Positions 1-14,900 of a stretch of 64,000 bases of DNA are shown in pieces. The notes below the pieces were generated by a model that did no database searches, was not told the origin of the DNA, and saw only the letters and a list, made by a program, of their open reading frames with translations. Each line of letters opens with the position of its first letter. Position 1 is the stretch's first letter. This DNA comes from Ptiloglossa arizonensis. Lineage: Eukaryota > Arthropoda > Insecta > Hymenoptera > Colletidae. The DNA lies in NCBI RefSeq assembly GCF_051014685.1, contig NW_027478420.1, forward strand, positions 1,240,001 to 1,304,000, written 5' to 3'. A program made the position numbers and the translations under genes.

Positions 1-10
1 TAACGTACAA

Positions 11-178
11 CGTATAACGTATAACGTATAACGTATAACGTATAACGTATAACGTATAACGTATAACGTATAACGTATAACGTATAACGTATAACGTATA
101 ACGTATAACGTATAACGTATAACGTATAACGTATAACGTATAACGTATAACGTATAACGTATAACGTATAACGTATAA
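11..178. repeat. Perfect canonical run, 24 units
   Basis: Twenty-four identical cgtataa units lie between a cgtacaa at 4 and the next cgtacaa at 179. It is the first homogeneous stretch in the window, and nothing else is encoded in it. Confidence 0.95.
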
Positions 179-2089
179 CGTACAACGTATAACGTATCAC
201 GTATAACGTATTACGAATGACGTATAACGTATGACGTATAACGTATAACGTATAACGTATAACGTATAAGGTATAACGTATAACGTATAACGTATAACGT
301 ATAACGTAAAACATGTAATGTATAACGTATAACGTATAACGAATAACGTATAACGTATAACGTATAACGTATAACGTACAACGTATAACGTATAACGTAT
401 AACGTATAACGTATAACGTATAACGTATAACGTATAACGTATAACGTATAACGTATAACGTATAACGTATAACGTACAACGTATAACGTATCACGTATAA
501 CGTATAACGAATGACGTATAACGTATGACGTATAACGTATAACGTATAACGTATAACGTATAACGTATAACGTATAACGTATAACGTATAACGTATAACG
601 TATAACGTATAACGTATAACGTAAAACATGTAATGTATAACGTATAACGTATATCGTATAACGTATAACGTATAACGTGTAACGTATAACGTATAACGTA
701 TAACGCATAACGTATAACGTATAACGTATAACGTATCACGTATAACGTATTACGAATAACGTATAACGTATAACGTATAACGTAACACCTATAACGTATA
801 AAGTATAACGTATAGCGTACAACGTATAACGTATAACGTATATCGTATAACGTATAACGTAACACCTATAACGTATAACGTATGACGTATAACGTATAAC
901 GTATAACGTATAACGTATAACGTACAACGTATAACGTATAACGTATAACGTATAACGTATAACGTATAACGTATAACGTATAACGTATAACGTATAACGT
1001 ATAACGTATAACGTATAACGTACAACGTATAACGTATCACGTATAACGTATAACGAATGACGTATAACGTATGACGTATAACGTATAACGTATAACGTAT
1101 AACGTATAACGTATAACGTATAACATGTAATGTATAACGTATAACGTATAATGTGTAACGTATAACGTATAACGTATAACGTACAACGTATAACGTATCA
1201 CGTATAACGTATTACGAATAACGTATAACGTATAACGTATAACGTAACACCTATAACGTATAAAGTATAACGTATAGCGTACAACGTATAACGTATAACG
1301 TATAACGTATAACGTATAACGTATAACGTAAAACGTATAACGTATAACGTATAACGTATAACGTATGACGTATAACGTATAACGTATAACGTAGAACGTA
1401 TAACGTATAACGTATAACGTATAACGTATAACGTATAACGTATAACGTATAACGTATAACGTGTAACGTACAACGTACAACGTACAACGTATAACGTACA
1501 ACGTATAACGTATAACGTATAACGTATAACGTATAACGTATAACGTATAACGTATAACGTATAACGTATAACGTATAACGTATAACGTATAACGTATAAC
1601 GTACAACGTATAACGTATCACGTATAACGTATTACGAATGACGTATAACGTATGACGTATAACGTATAGCGTACAACGTATAACGTATAACGTATATCGT
1701 ATAACGTATAACGTATAACGTGTAACGTATAACGTATAACGTATAACGCATAACGTATAACGTATAACGTATAACGTATAAAGTATAACGTATAACGTAT
1801 AACGTATAACGTATAACGTATAACGTATAACGTGTAACGTATAACATGTAATGTATAACGTATAACGTATAACGAATAACGTATAACGTATAACGTATAA
1901 CGTATAACGTAAAACGTATAACGTATAACGTATAACGTATAACGTATAACGTATAACGTATAACGTATAACGTAGAACGTATAACGTATAACGTATAACG
2001 TATAACGTATAACGTATAACGTATAACGTATAACGTATAACGTATAACGTGTAACGTACAACGTACAACGTACAACGTAGAACGTACAA
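179..2089. repeat. Family I higher-order block, leftmost copy
   Basis: The block opens with cgtacaa at 179, cgtatca at 193, cgtatta at 207, cgaatga at 214 and cgtatga at 228. Further cgtatca anchors fall at 487, 732, 1033, 1194 and 1614. The pair cgtaaca/cctataa occurs at 781, 858 and 1243; the first and third copies are followed by agtataa, cgtatag and cgtatat. Pairs of catgtaa with tgtataa separate the sub-blocks. The order is repeated in the 9.3-10.4 kb region: the pair at 781 matches one at 9,958, an offset of 9,177 bp or 1,311 units. The start also matches the block beginning at 28,690, offset 28,511 bp. The end is set by a cluster of cgtacaa, cgtagaa, cgtacaa at 2,069-2,089. Non-coding. 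Confidence 0.85.
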
Positions 2090-2306
2090 CGTATAACGTA
2101 TAACGTATAACGTATAACGTATAACGTATAACGTATAACGTATAACGTATAACGTATAACGTATAACGTATAACGTATAACGTATAACGTATAACGTATA
2201 ACGTATAACGTATAACGTATAACGTATAACGTATAACGTATAACGTATAACGTATAACGTATAACGTATAACGTATAACGTATAACGTATAACGTATAAC
2301 GTATAA
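2090..2306. repeat. Perfect canonical run, 31 units
   Basis: Thirty-one identical units stand between cgtacaa at 2,083 and cgtacaa at 2,307. It is one of the longest invariant stretches in the window and probably reflects recent slippage or local homogenisation. Confidence 0.93.
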
Positions 2307-4589
2307 CGTACAACGTATAACGTATCACGTATAACGTATTACGAATGACGTATAACGTATGACGTATAACGTATAACGTATAACGTATAACGTATAAGGT
2401 ATAACGTATAACGTATAACGTATAACGTATAAGGTAAAACATGTAATGTATAACGTATAACGTATAACGAATAACGTATAACGTATAACGTATAACGTAT
2501 AACGTACAACGTATAACGTATAACGTATAACGTATAACGTATAACGTATAACGTATAACGTATAACGTATAACGTATAACGTATAACGTATAACGTATAA
2601 CGTATAACGTATAACGTACAACGTATAACGTATCACGTATAACGTATACCGAATGACGTATAACGTATGACGAATAACGTATAACGTATAACGTATAACG
2701 TATAACGTATAACGTATAACGTATAACGTATAACGTATAACGTATAACGTATAACGTAAAACATGTAATGTATAACGTATAACGTATATCGTATAACGTA
2801 TAACGTATAACGTGTAACGTATAACGTATAACGTATAACGCATAACGTATAACGTATAACGTATAACGTATAAAGTATAACGTATAACGTATAACGTATA
2901 ACGTATAACGTATAACGTATAACATGTAATGTATAACGTATAACGTATAACGTATAACATGTAATGTATAACGTATAACGTATAATGTGTAACGTATAAC
3001 GTATAACGTATAACGTACAACGTATAACGTATCACGTATAACGTATTACGAATAACGTATAACGTATAACGTATAACGTAACACCTATAACGTATAAAGT
3101 ATAACGTATAGCGTACAACGTATAACGTATAACGTATATCGTATAACGTATAACGTAACACCTATAACGTATAACGTATGACGTATAACGTATAACGTAT
3201 AACGTATAACGTATTACGTAAAACATGTAATGTATAACGTATAACGTATAACGAATAACGTATAACGTATAACGTATAACGTATAACGTATAACGTATAA
3301 CGTACAACGTATAACGTATAACGTATAACGTATAACGTATAACGTATAACGTATAACGTATAACGTATAACGTATAACGTATAACGTATAACGTATAACG
3401 TACAACGTATAACGTATCACGTATAACGTATAACGAATGACGTATAACGTATGACGTATAACGTATAACGTATAACGTATAACGTATAACGTATAACGTA
3501 TAACATGTAATGTATAACGTATAACGTATAATGTGTAACGTATAACGTATAACGTATAACGTACAACGTATAACGTATCACGTATAACGTATTACGAATA
3601 ACGTATAACGTATAACGTATAACGTAACACCTATAACGTATAAAGTATAACGTATAGCGTACAACGTATAACGTATAACGTATATCGTATAACGTATAAC
3701 GTAACACCTATAACGTATAACGTATGACGTATAACGTATAACGTATAACGTATAACGTATTACGTATAACGTATAACGTATAACATATAACGTATAACCT
3801 ATGACGTATAACGTATAACGTATAACGTATAACGTATAACGTATAACATGTAATGTATAACGTATAACGTATAATGTGTAACGTATAACGTATAACGTAT
3901 AACGTACAACGTATAACGTATCACGTATAACGTATTACGAATAACGTATAACGTATAACGTATAACGTAACACCTATAACGTATAAAGTATAACGTATAG
4001 CGTACAACGTATAACGTATAACGTACAACGTATAACGTATCACGTATAACGTATTACGAATAACGTATAACGTATAACGTATAACGTATAACGTAACACC
4101 TATAACGTATAACGTATGACGTATAACGTATAACGTATAACGTACAACGTATAACGTATAACGTATAACGTATAACGTATAACGTATAACGTAAAACGTA
4201 TAACGTATAACGTATAACGTATAACGTACAACGTATAACGTATCATGTATAACGTATTACGAATGACGTATAACGTATGACGTATAACGTATAACGTACA
4301 ACGTATAACGTATAACGTATAACGTATAACGTATAACGTATAACGTATAACGTATAACGTATAACGTATAACGTATAACGTATAACGTATAACGTATAAC
4401 ATGTAATGTATAACGTATAACGTATAATGTATAACGTATAACGTATAACATGTAATGTATAACGTATAACGTATAACGAATAACGTATAACGTATAACGT
4501 ATAACGTATAACGTATAACGTATAACGTATAACGTATAACGTATAACGTATAACGTATTGCGTATAACGTATAACGTATAACATATAAC
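2307..4589. repeat. Family I higher-order block
   Basis: Family I sub-blocks continue here: cgtatca/cgtatta/cgaatga clusters, ggtataa variants, catgtaa/tgtataa pairs and cgtaaca/cctataa with agtataa and cgtatag. A 5' part (about 2.3-3.2 kb) resembles 21.4-22.2 kb at an offset near 19,089 bp. The sub-block starting with cgtacaa at 3,399 has the same variant pattern as those at 7,543, 8,075, 10,196, 10,728, 17,959 and 22,467. It closes with the catataa and cctatga marker, cctatga lying at 3,798 and again at 4,596. No unique sequence is present. Confidence 0.8.
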
Positions 4590-6390
4590 GTATAACCTAT
4601 GACGTATAACGTATAACGTATAACGTATAACGTATAACGTATAACATGTAATGTATAACGTATAACGTATAATGTGTAACGTATAACGTATAACGTATAA
4701 CGTACAACGTATAACGTATCACGTATAACGTATTACGAATAACGTATAACGTATAACGTATAACGTAACACCTATAACGTATAAAGTATAACGTATAGCG
4801 TACAACGTATAACGTATAACGTATATCGTATAACGTATAACGTATAACGTATAACGTGTAACGTATAACGTATAACGTATAACGTATAAGGCATAACGTA
4901 TAACGTATAACGTATAACGTATAAAGTATAACGTATAACGTATAACGTATAACGTATAACGTATAACGTACAACGTACAACGTGTAACGTATAACATGTA
5001 ATGTATAACGTATAACGTATAACGAATAACGTATAACGTATAACGTATATCGTATAACGTACAACGTATAACGTATAACGTATAACGTATAACGTATAAC
5101 GTATAACGTAGAACGTATAACGTATAACGTATAACGTATAACGTATAACGTATAACGTATAACGTATAACGTATAACGTATAACGTATAACGTACAACGT
5201 ACAACGTACAACGTATAACGTACAACGTATAACGTATAACGTATAACGTATAACGTATAACGTATAACGTATAACGTATAACGTATAACGTATAACGTAT
5301 AACGTACAACGTATAACGTATCACGTATAACGTATTACGATTAACGTATAACGTATAACGTATAACGTAACACCTATAACGTATAAAGTATAACGTATAG
5401 CGTACAACGTGTAACGTATAACGTATATCGTATAACGTATAACGTATAACGTGTAACGTATAACGTATAACGTATAACGCATAACGTATAACGTATAACG
5501 TATAACGTATAAAGTATAACGTATAACGTATAACGTATAACGTATAACGTATAACGTATAACGTGTAACGTATAACATGTAATGTATAACGTATAACGTA
5601 TAACGAATAACGTATAACGTATAACGTATAACGTATAACGTACAACGTATAACGTATAACGTATAACGTATAACGTATAACGTATAACGTATAACGTAGA
5701 ACGTATAACGTATAACGTATAACGTATAACGTATAACGTATAACGTATAACGTATAACGTATAACGTACAACGTATAACGTATCACGTATAACGTATAAC
5801 GAATGACGTATAACGTATGACGTATAACGTATAACGTATAACGTATAACGTACAACGTATAACGTATAACGTACAACGTATAACGTATCACGTATAACGT
5901 ATTACGAATAACGTATAACGTATAACGTATAACGTATAACGTAACACCTATAACGTATAACGTATGACGTATAACGTATAACGTATAACGTACAACGTAT
6001 AACGTATAACGTATAACGTATAACGTATAACGTATAACGTATAACGTATAACGTATAACGTATAACGTACAACGTATAACGTATCATGTATAACGTATTA
6101 CGAATGACGTATAACGTATGACGTATAACGTATAACGTACAACGTATAACGTATAACGTATAACGTATAACGTATAACGTATAACGTATAACGTATAACG
6201 TATAACGTATAACGTATAACGTATAACGTATAACGTATAACATGTAATGTATAACGTATAACGTATAATGTATAACGTATAACGTATAACATGTAATGTA
6301 TAACGTATAACGTATAACGAATAACGTATAACGTATAACGTATAACGTATAACGTATAACGTATAACGTATAACGTATAACGTAACACCT
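4590..6390. repeat. Family I block with a near-identical copy 20.44 kb downstream
   Basis: Markers here reappear at an offset of 20,440 bp (2,920 units): cctatga 4,596 with 25,036, and the following cgtgtaa, cgcataa, cgtatat and cgtagaa variants in the same order. From about 6.08 kb the offset becomes 20,447 bp, so one unit was gained or lost. By eye I find four single-base differences between the copies over about 1.3 kb: cgtatat at 5,044 against canonical at 25,484; cgattaa at 5,339 against cgaataa at 25,779; cgtgtaa at 5,409 against canonical at 25,849; and canonical at 5,492 against cgaataa at 25,932. High identity at this distance suggests exchange or duplication on a 20-kb scale. Confidence 0.83.
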
Positions 6391-6695
6391 ATAACGTATA
6401 ACGTATGACGTATAACGTATAACGTATAACGTACAACGTATAACGTGCAACGTATAACGTATAACGTACAACGTATAACGTATAACGTATAACGTATAAC
6501 GTATAACGTATAACGTATAACGTATAACGTATAACGTATAACGTATAACGTATAACGTATAACGTATAACATGTAATGTATAACGTATAACGTATAATGT
6601 ATAACGTATAACGTATAACATGTAATGTATAACGTATAACGTATAACGAATAACGTATAACGTATATCGTATAACGTATAACGTATAACGTATAA

Positions 6696-9341
6696 CGTAC
6701 AACGTATAACGTATCACGTATAACGTATTACGAATGACGTATAACGTATGACGTATAACGTATAACGTATAACGTATAACGTATAAGGTATAACGTATAA
6801 CGTCTAACGTATAACGTATAACGTAAAACATGTAATGTATAACGTATAACGTATAACGAATAACGTATAACGTATAACGTATAACGTATAACGTACAACG
6901 TATAACGTATAACGTATAACGTATAACGTATAACGTATAACGTATAACGTATAACGTATAACGTATAACGTATAACGTATAACGTATAACGTACAACGTA
7001 TAACGTATCACGTATAACGTATAACGAATGACGTATAACGTATGACGTATAACGTATAACGTACAACGTATAACGTATAACGTATAACGTATAACGTGTA
7101 ACGTATAACGTATAACGTATAACGTATAACGTATAACGTATAACGTAAAACATGTAATGTATGACGTATAACGTATATCGTATAACGTATAACGTATAAC
7201 GTGTAACGTATAACGTATAACGTATAACGCATAACGTATAACGTATAACGTATAACGTATCACGTATAACGTATTACGAATAACGTATAACGTATAACGT
7301 ATAACGTAACACCTATAACGTATAAAGTATAACGTATAGCGTACAACGTATAACGTATAACGTATATCGTATAACGTATAACGTAACACCTATAACGTAT
7401 AACGTATGACGTATAACGTATAACGTATAACGTATAACGTATAACGTACAACGTATAACGTATAACGTATAACGTATAACGTATAACGTATAACGTATAA
7501 CGTATAACGTATAACGTATAACGTATAACGTATAACGTATAACGTACAACGTATAACGTATCACGTATAACGTATAACGAATGACGTATAACGTATGACG
7601 TATAACGTATAACGTATAACGTATAACGTATAACGTATAACGTATAACATGTAATGTATAACGTATAACGTATAATGTGTAACGTATAACGTATAACGTA
7701 TAACGTACAACGTATAACGTATCACGTATAACGTATTACGAATAACGTATAACGTATAACGTATAACGTAACACCTATAACGTATAAAGTATAACGTATA
7801 GCGTACAACGTATAACGTATAACGTATATCGTATAACGTATAACGTAACACCTATAACGTATAACGTATGACGTATAACGTATAACGTATAACGTATAAC
7901 GTATTACGTAAAACATGTAATGTATAACGTATAACGTATAACGAATAACGTATAACGTATAACGTATAACGTATAACGTACAACGTATAACGTATAACGT
8001 ATAACGTATAACGTATAACGTATAACGTATAACGTATAACGTATAACGTATAACGTATAACGTATAACGTATAACGTACAACGTATAACGTATCACGTAT
8101 AACGTATAACGAATGACGTATAACGTATGACGTATAACGTATAACGTATAACGTATAACGTATAACGTATAACGTATAACATGTAATGTATAACGTATAA
8201 CGTATAATGTGTAACGTATAACGTATAACGTATAACGTACAACGTATAACGTATCACGTATAACGTATTACGAATAACGTATAACGTATAACGTATAACG
8301 TAACACCTATAACGTATAAAGTATAACGTATAGCGTACAACGTATAACGTATAACGTATATCGTATAACGTATAACGTAACACCTATAACGTATAACGTA
8401 TGACGTATAACGTATAACGTATAACGTATAACGTATTACGTATAACGTATAACGTATAACATATAACGTATAACCTATGACGTATAACGTATAACGTATA
8501 ACGTATAACGTATAACGTATAACATGTAATGTATAACGTATAACGTATAATGTGTAACGTATAACGTATAACGTATAACGTACAACGTATAACGTATCAC
8601 GTATAACGTATTACGAATAACGTATAACGTATAACGTATAACGTAACACCTATAACGTATAAAGTATAACGTATAGCGTACAACGTATAACGTATAACGT
8701 ACAACGTATAACGTATCACGTATAACGTATTACGAATAACGTATAACGTATAACGTATAACGTATAACGTAACACCTATAACGTATAACGTATGACGTAT
8801 AACGTATAACGTATAACGTACAACGTATAACGTATAACGTATAACGTATAACGTATAACGTATAACGTATAACGTATAACGTATAACGTATAACGTACAA
8901 CGTATAACGTATCATGTATAACGTATTACGAATGACGTATAACGTATGACGTATAACGTATAACGTACAACGTATAACGTATAACGTATAACGTATAACG
9001 TATAACGTATAACGTATAACGTATAACGTATAACGTATAACGTATAACGTATAACGTATAACGTATAACGTATAACATGTAATGTATAACGTATAACGTA
9101 TAATGTATAACGTATAACGTATAACATGTAATGTATAACGTATAACGTATAACGAATAACGTATAACGTATAACGTATAACGTATAACGTATAACGTATA
9201 ACGTATAACGTATAACGTAACACCTATAACGTATAACGTATGACGTATAACGAATAACGTATAACGTATAACGTATAACGTATAACGTATAACGTATAAC
9301 GTATAACGTATAACGTATAACGTATAACGTATAACGTATAA
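6696..9341. repeat. About 2.65-kb higher-order repeat, copy 1
   Basis: This is the first of two adjacent copies offset by 2,653 bp (379 units): cctatga at 8,474 pairs with 11,127, and the cgtacaa anchors at 7,543 and 8,075 pair with 10,196 and 10,728. At the 5' end the offset is 2,646 bp, and near 8.9 kb it becomes 2,667 bp, so the copies differ only by whole units. Inside are cgtatca-cgaatga clusters, ggtataa, cgtaaaa/catgtaa, cgtatat, cgtgtaa and cgcataa, then two diverged 532-bp sub-repeats. Confidence 0.83.
7543..8606. repeat. Pair of 532-bp sub-repeats inside the 2.65-kb repeat
   Basis: The cgtacaa anchors at 7,543 and 8,075 are 532 bp (76 units) apart, as are the cgtaaca/cctataa pairs at 7,767 and 8,299. 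The two halves share the same variant order for about 357 bp (to the cgtatta units at 7,899 and 8,431) and then differ. The first continues with cgtaaaa/catgtaa, the second with catataa and cctatga. The same pair recurs at 10,196 and 10,728. Confidence 0.82.
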
Positions 9342-11994
9342 CGTACAACGTATAACGTATCACGTATAACGTATTACGAATGACGTATAACGTATGACGT
9401 ATAACGTATAACGTATAACGTATAACGTATAAGGTATAACGTATAACGTATAACGTATAACGTATAACGTAAAACATGTAATGTATAACGTATAACGTAT
9501 AACGAATAACGTATAACGTATAACGTATAACGTATAACGTATAACGTACAACGTATAACGTATAACGTATAACGTATAACGTATAACGTATAACGTATAA
9601 CGTATAACGTATAACGTATAACGTATAACGTATAACGTATAACGTACAACGTATAACGTATCACGTATAACGTATAACGAATGACGTATAACGTATGACG
9701 TATAACGTATAACGTATAACGTATAACGTATAACGTATAACGTATAACGTATAACGTATAACGTATAACGTATAACGTATAACGTATAACGTATAACGTA
9801 AAACATGTAATGTATAACGTATAACGTATATCGTATAACGTATAACGTATAACGTGTAACGTATAACGTATAACGTATAACGCATAACGTATAACGTATA
9901 ACGTATAACGTATCACGTATAACGTATTACGAATAACGTATAACGTATAACGTATAACGTAACACCTATAACGTATAAAGTATAACGTATAGCGTACAAC
10001 GTATAACGTATAACGTATATCGTATAACGTATAACGTAACACCTATAACGTATAACGTATGACGTATAACGTATAACGTATAACGTATAACGTATAACGT
10101 ACAACGTATAACGTATAACGTATAACGTATAACGTATAACGTATAACGTATAACGTATAACGTATAACGTATAACGTATAACGTATAACGTATAACGTAC
10201 AACGTATAACGTATCACGTATAACGTATAACGAATGACGTATAACGTATGACGTATAACGTATAACGTATAACGTATAACGTATAACGTATAACGTATAA
10301 CATGTAATGTATAACGTATAACGTATAATGTGTAACGTATAACGTATAACGTATAACGTACAACGTATAACGTATCACGTATAACGTATTACGAATAACG
10401 TATAACGTATAACGTATAACGTAACACCTATAACGTATAAAGTATAACGTATAGCGTACAACGTATAACGTATAACGTATATCGTATAACGTATAACGTA
10501 ACACCTATAACGTATAACGTATGACGTATAACGTATAACGTATAACGTATAACGTATTACGTAAAACATGTAATGTATAACGTATAACGTATAACGAATA
10601 ACGTATAACGTATAACGTATAACGTATAACGTACAACGTATAACGTATAACGTATAACGTATAACGTATAACGTATAACGTATAACGTATAACGTATAAC
10701 GTATAACGTATAACGTATAACGTATAACGTACAACGTATAACGTATCACGTATAACGTATAACGAATGACGTATAACGTATGACGTATAACGTATAACGT
10801 ATAACGTATAACGTATAACGTATAACGTATAACATGTAATGTATAACGTATAACGTATAATGTGTAACGTATAACGTATAACGTATAACGTACAACGTAT
10901 AACGTATCACGTATAACGTATTACGAATAACGTATAACGTATAACGTATAACGTAACACCTATAACGTATAAAGTATAACGTATAGCGTACAACGTATAA
11001 CGTATAACGTATATCGTATAACGTATAACGTAACACCTATAACGTATAACGTATGACGTATAACGTATAACGTATAACGTATAACGTATTACGTATAACG
11101 TATAACGTATAACATATAACGTATAACCTATGACGTATAACGTATAACGTATAACGTATAACGTATAACGTATAACATGTAATGTATAACGTATAACGTA
11201 TAATGTGTAACGTATAACGTATAACGTATAACGTACAACGTATAACGTATCACGTATAACGTATTACGAATAACGTATAACGTATAACGTATAACGTAAC
11301 ACCTATAACGTATAAAGTATAACGTATAGCGTACAACGTATAACGTATAACGTACAACGTATAACGTATCACGTATAACGTATTACGAATAACGTATAAC
11401 GTATAACGTATAACGTATAACGTAACACCTATAACGTATAACGTATGACGTATAACGTATAACGTATAACGTACAACGTATAACGTATAACGTATAACGT
11501 ATAACGTATAACGTATAACGTATAACGTATAACGTATAACGTATAACGTACAACGTATAACGTATCATGTATAACGTATTACGAATGACGTATAACGTAT
11601 GACGTATAACGTATAACGTACAACGTATAACGTATAACGTATAACGTATAACGTATAACGTATAACGTATAACGTATAACGTATAACGTATAACGTATAA
11701 CGTATAACGTATAACGTATAACGTATAACGTATAACGTATAACATGTAATGTATAACGTATAACGTATAATGTATAACGTATAACGTATAACATGTAATG
11801 TATAACGTATAACGTATAACGAATAACGTATAACGTATAACGTATAACGTATAACGTATAACGTATAACGTATAACGTATAACGTAACACCTATAACGTA
11901 TAACGTATGACGTATAACGAATAACGTATAACGTATAACGTATAACGTATAACGTATAACGTATAACGTATAACGTATAACGTATAACGTATAA
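9342..11994. repeat. About 2.65-kb higher-order repeat, copy 2
   Basis: This copy follows copy 1 directly, with the same succession of variants, including the paired 532-bp sub-repeats from 10,196 and cctatga at 11,127. Its first 1 kb also matches 179-1,250 at an offset of about 9,177 bp, so the same element is present at least three times in the first 12 kb. The 3' limit is approximate. Non-coding. Confidence 0.82.
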
Positions 11995-14900
11995 CGTATA
12001 ACGTATAACGTATAACGTATAACGTATAACGTATAACGTATAACGTACAACGTACAACGTACAACGTATAACGTATAACGTATAACGTATAACGTATAAC
12101 GTATAACGTACAACGTATAACGTATAACGTATAACGTATAACGTATAACGTATAACGTATAACGTATAACGTATAACGTATAACGTACAACGTATAACGT
12201 ATAACGTACAACGTATAACGTATAACGTATCACGTATAACGTATTACGAATAGCGTATAACGTATAACGTATAACGTATAACGTAACACCTATAACGTAT
12301 AACGTATGACGTATAACGTATAACGTATAACGTATAACGTATAACGTATAACGTATAACGTATAACATGTAATGTATAACGTATAACGTATAACGTATAA
12401 TGTATAACGTATAACGTATAACATGTAATGTATAAGGTATAACGTATAACGAATAACGTATAACGTATAACGTATAACGTATAACGTATAACGTATAACG
12501 TATAACGTATAACGTAACACCTATAACGTATAACGTATGACGTATAACGTATAACGTATAACGTATAACGTATAACGTATAACGTATAACGTATAACGTA
12601 TAACGTATAACGTATAACGTATAACGTATAACGTACAACGTATAACGTATCACGTATAACGTATTACGAATGACGTATAACGTATGACGTATATCGTATA
12701 ACGTATAACGTATAACGTATAACGTATAACGTATAACGTATAACGTATAACGTATAACGTATAACGTATAACGTATAACGTATAACGTATAACGTAAAAC
12801 ATGTAATGTATAACGTATAACGTATAACGAATAACGTATAACGTATAACGTATAACGTATAACGTATAACGTACAACGTACAACGTATAACGTATAACGT
12901 ATCACGTATAACGTATTACGAATAGCGTATAACATATAACGTATAACGTATAACGTATAACGTATAACGTATAACGTATAACGTATAACGTATAACGTAT
13001 AACGTATAACGTATAACGTATAACGTATAACGTATAACGTACAACGTATAACGTATCACGTATAACGTATAACGAATGACGTATAACGTATGACGTATAA
13101 CGTATAACGTATAACGTATAACGTATAACGTATAACGTATAACGTATAACGTATAACGTATAACGTATAACGTATAACGTATAACGTATAACGTATAACG
13201 TAAAACATGTAATGTATAACGTATAACGTATATCGTATAACGTATAACGTATAACGTGTAACGTATAACGTATAACGTATAACGCATAACGTATAACGTA
13301 TAACGTATAACGTATCACGTATAACGTATTACGAATAACGTATAACGTATAACGTATAACGTATAACGTAACACCTATAACGTATAACGTATGACGTATA
13401 ACGTATAACGTATAACGTATAACGTATAACGTATTACGTATAACGTATAACGTATAACATATAACGTATAACCTATGACGTATAACGTATAACGTATAAC
13501 GTATAACGTATAACGTATAACATGTAATGTATAACGTATAACGTATAATGTGTAACGTATAACGTATAACGTATAACGTACAACGTATAACGTATCACGT
13601 ATAACGTATTACGAATAACGTATAACGTATAACGTATAACGTAACACCTATAACGTATAAAGTATAACGTATAGCGTACAACGTATAACGTATAACGTAT
13701 ATCGTATAACGTATAACGTATAACGTGTAACGTATAACGTATAACGTATAACGCATAACGTATAACGTATAACGTATAACGTATAAAGTATAACGTATAA
13801 CGTATAACGTATAACGTATAACGTATAACGTATAACGTATAACGTGTAACGTATAACATGTAATGTATAACGTATAACGTATAACGAATAACGTATAACG
13901 TATAACGTATAACGTATAACGTAAAACGTATAACGTATAACGTATAACGTATAACGTATAACGTATAACGTATAACGTAGAACGTATAACGTATAACGTA
14001 TAACGTATAACGTATAACGTATAACGTATAACGTATAACGTATAACGTGTAACGTACAACGTACAACGTACAACGTATAACGTACAACGTATAACGTATA
14101 ACGTATAACGTATAACGTATAACGTATAACGTATAACGTATAACGTATAACGTATAACGTATAACGTATAACGTATAACGTATAACGTATAACGTATAAC
14201 GTATAACGTATAACGTATAACGTATAACGTATAACGTATAACGTATAACGTATAACGTATAACGTACAACGTATAACGTATCACGTATAACGTATTACGA
14301 ATGACGTATAACGTATGACGTATAACGTATAACGTATAACGTATACCGAATGACGTATAACGTATGACGTATAACGTATAACGTATAACGTATAACGTAT
14401 AACGTATAACGTATAACGTATAACGTATAACGTATAACGTATAACGTATAACGTATAACGTATAACGTAAAACATGTAATGTATAACGTATAACGTATAT
14501 CGTATAACGTATAACGTATAACGTGTAACGTGTAACGTATAACGTATAACGTATAACGCATAACGTATAACGTATAACGTATAACGTATAAAGTATAACG
14601 TATAACGTATAACGTATAACGTATAACGTATAACGTATAACATGTAATGTATAACGTATAACGTATAACGTATAACATGTAATGTATAACGTATAACGTA
14701 TAATGTGTAACGTATAACGTATAACGTATAACGTACAACGTATAACGTATCACGTATAACGTATTACGAATAACGTATAACGTATAACGTATAACGTAAC
14801 ACCTATAACGTATAAAGTATAACGTATAGCGTACAACGTATAACGTATAACGTATATCGTATAACGTATAACGTAACACCTATAACGTATAACGTATGAC

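Noticed and set aside
1618..2925. 435-codon minus-strand frame, and similar frames of 300-540 codons elsewhere (5,902-7,389; 11,565-12,935; 16,094-17,728)
   Set aside because: Same artefact. Copies of equal length recur only because stop-making variants sit at HOR positions.
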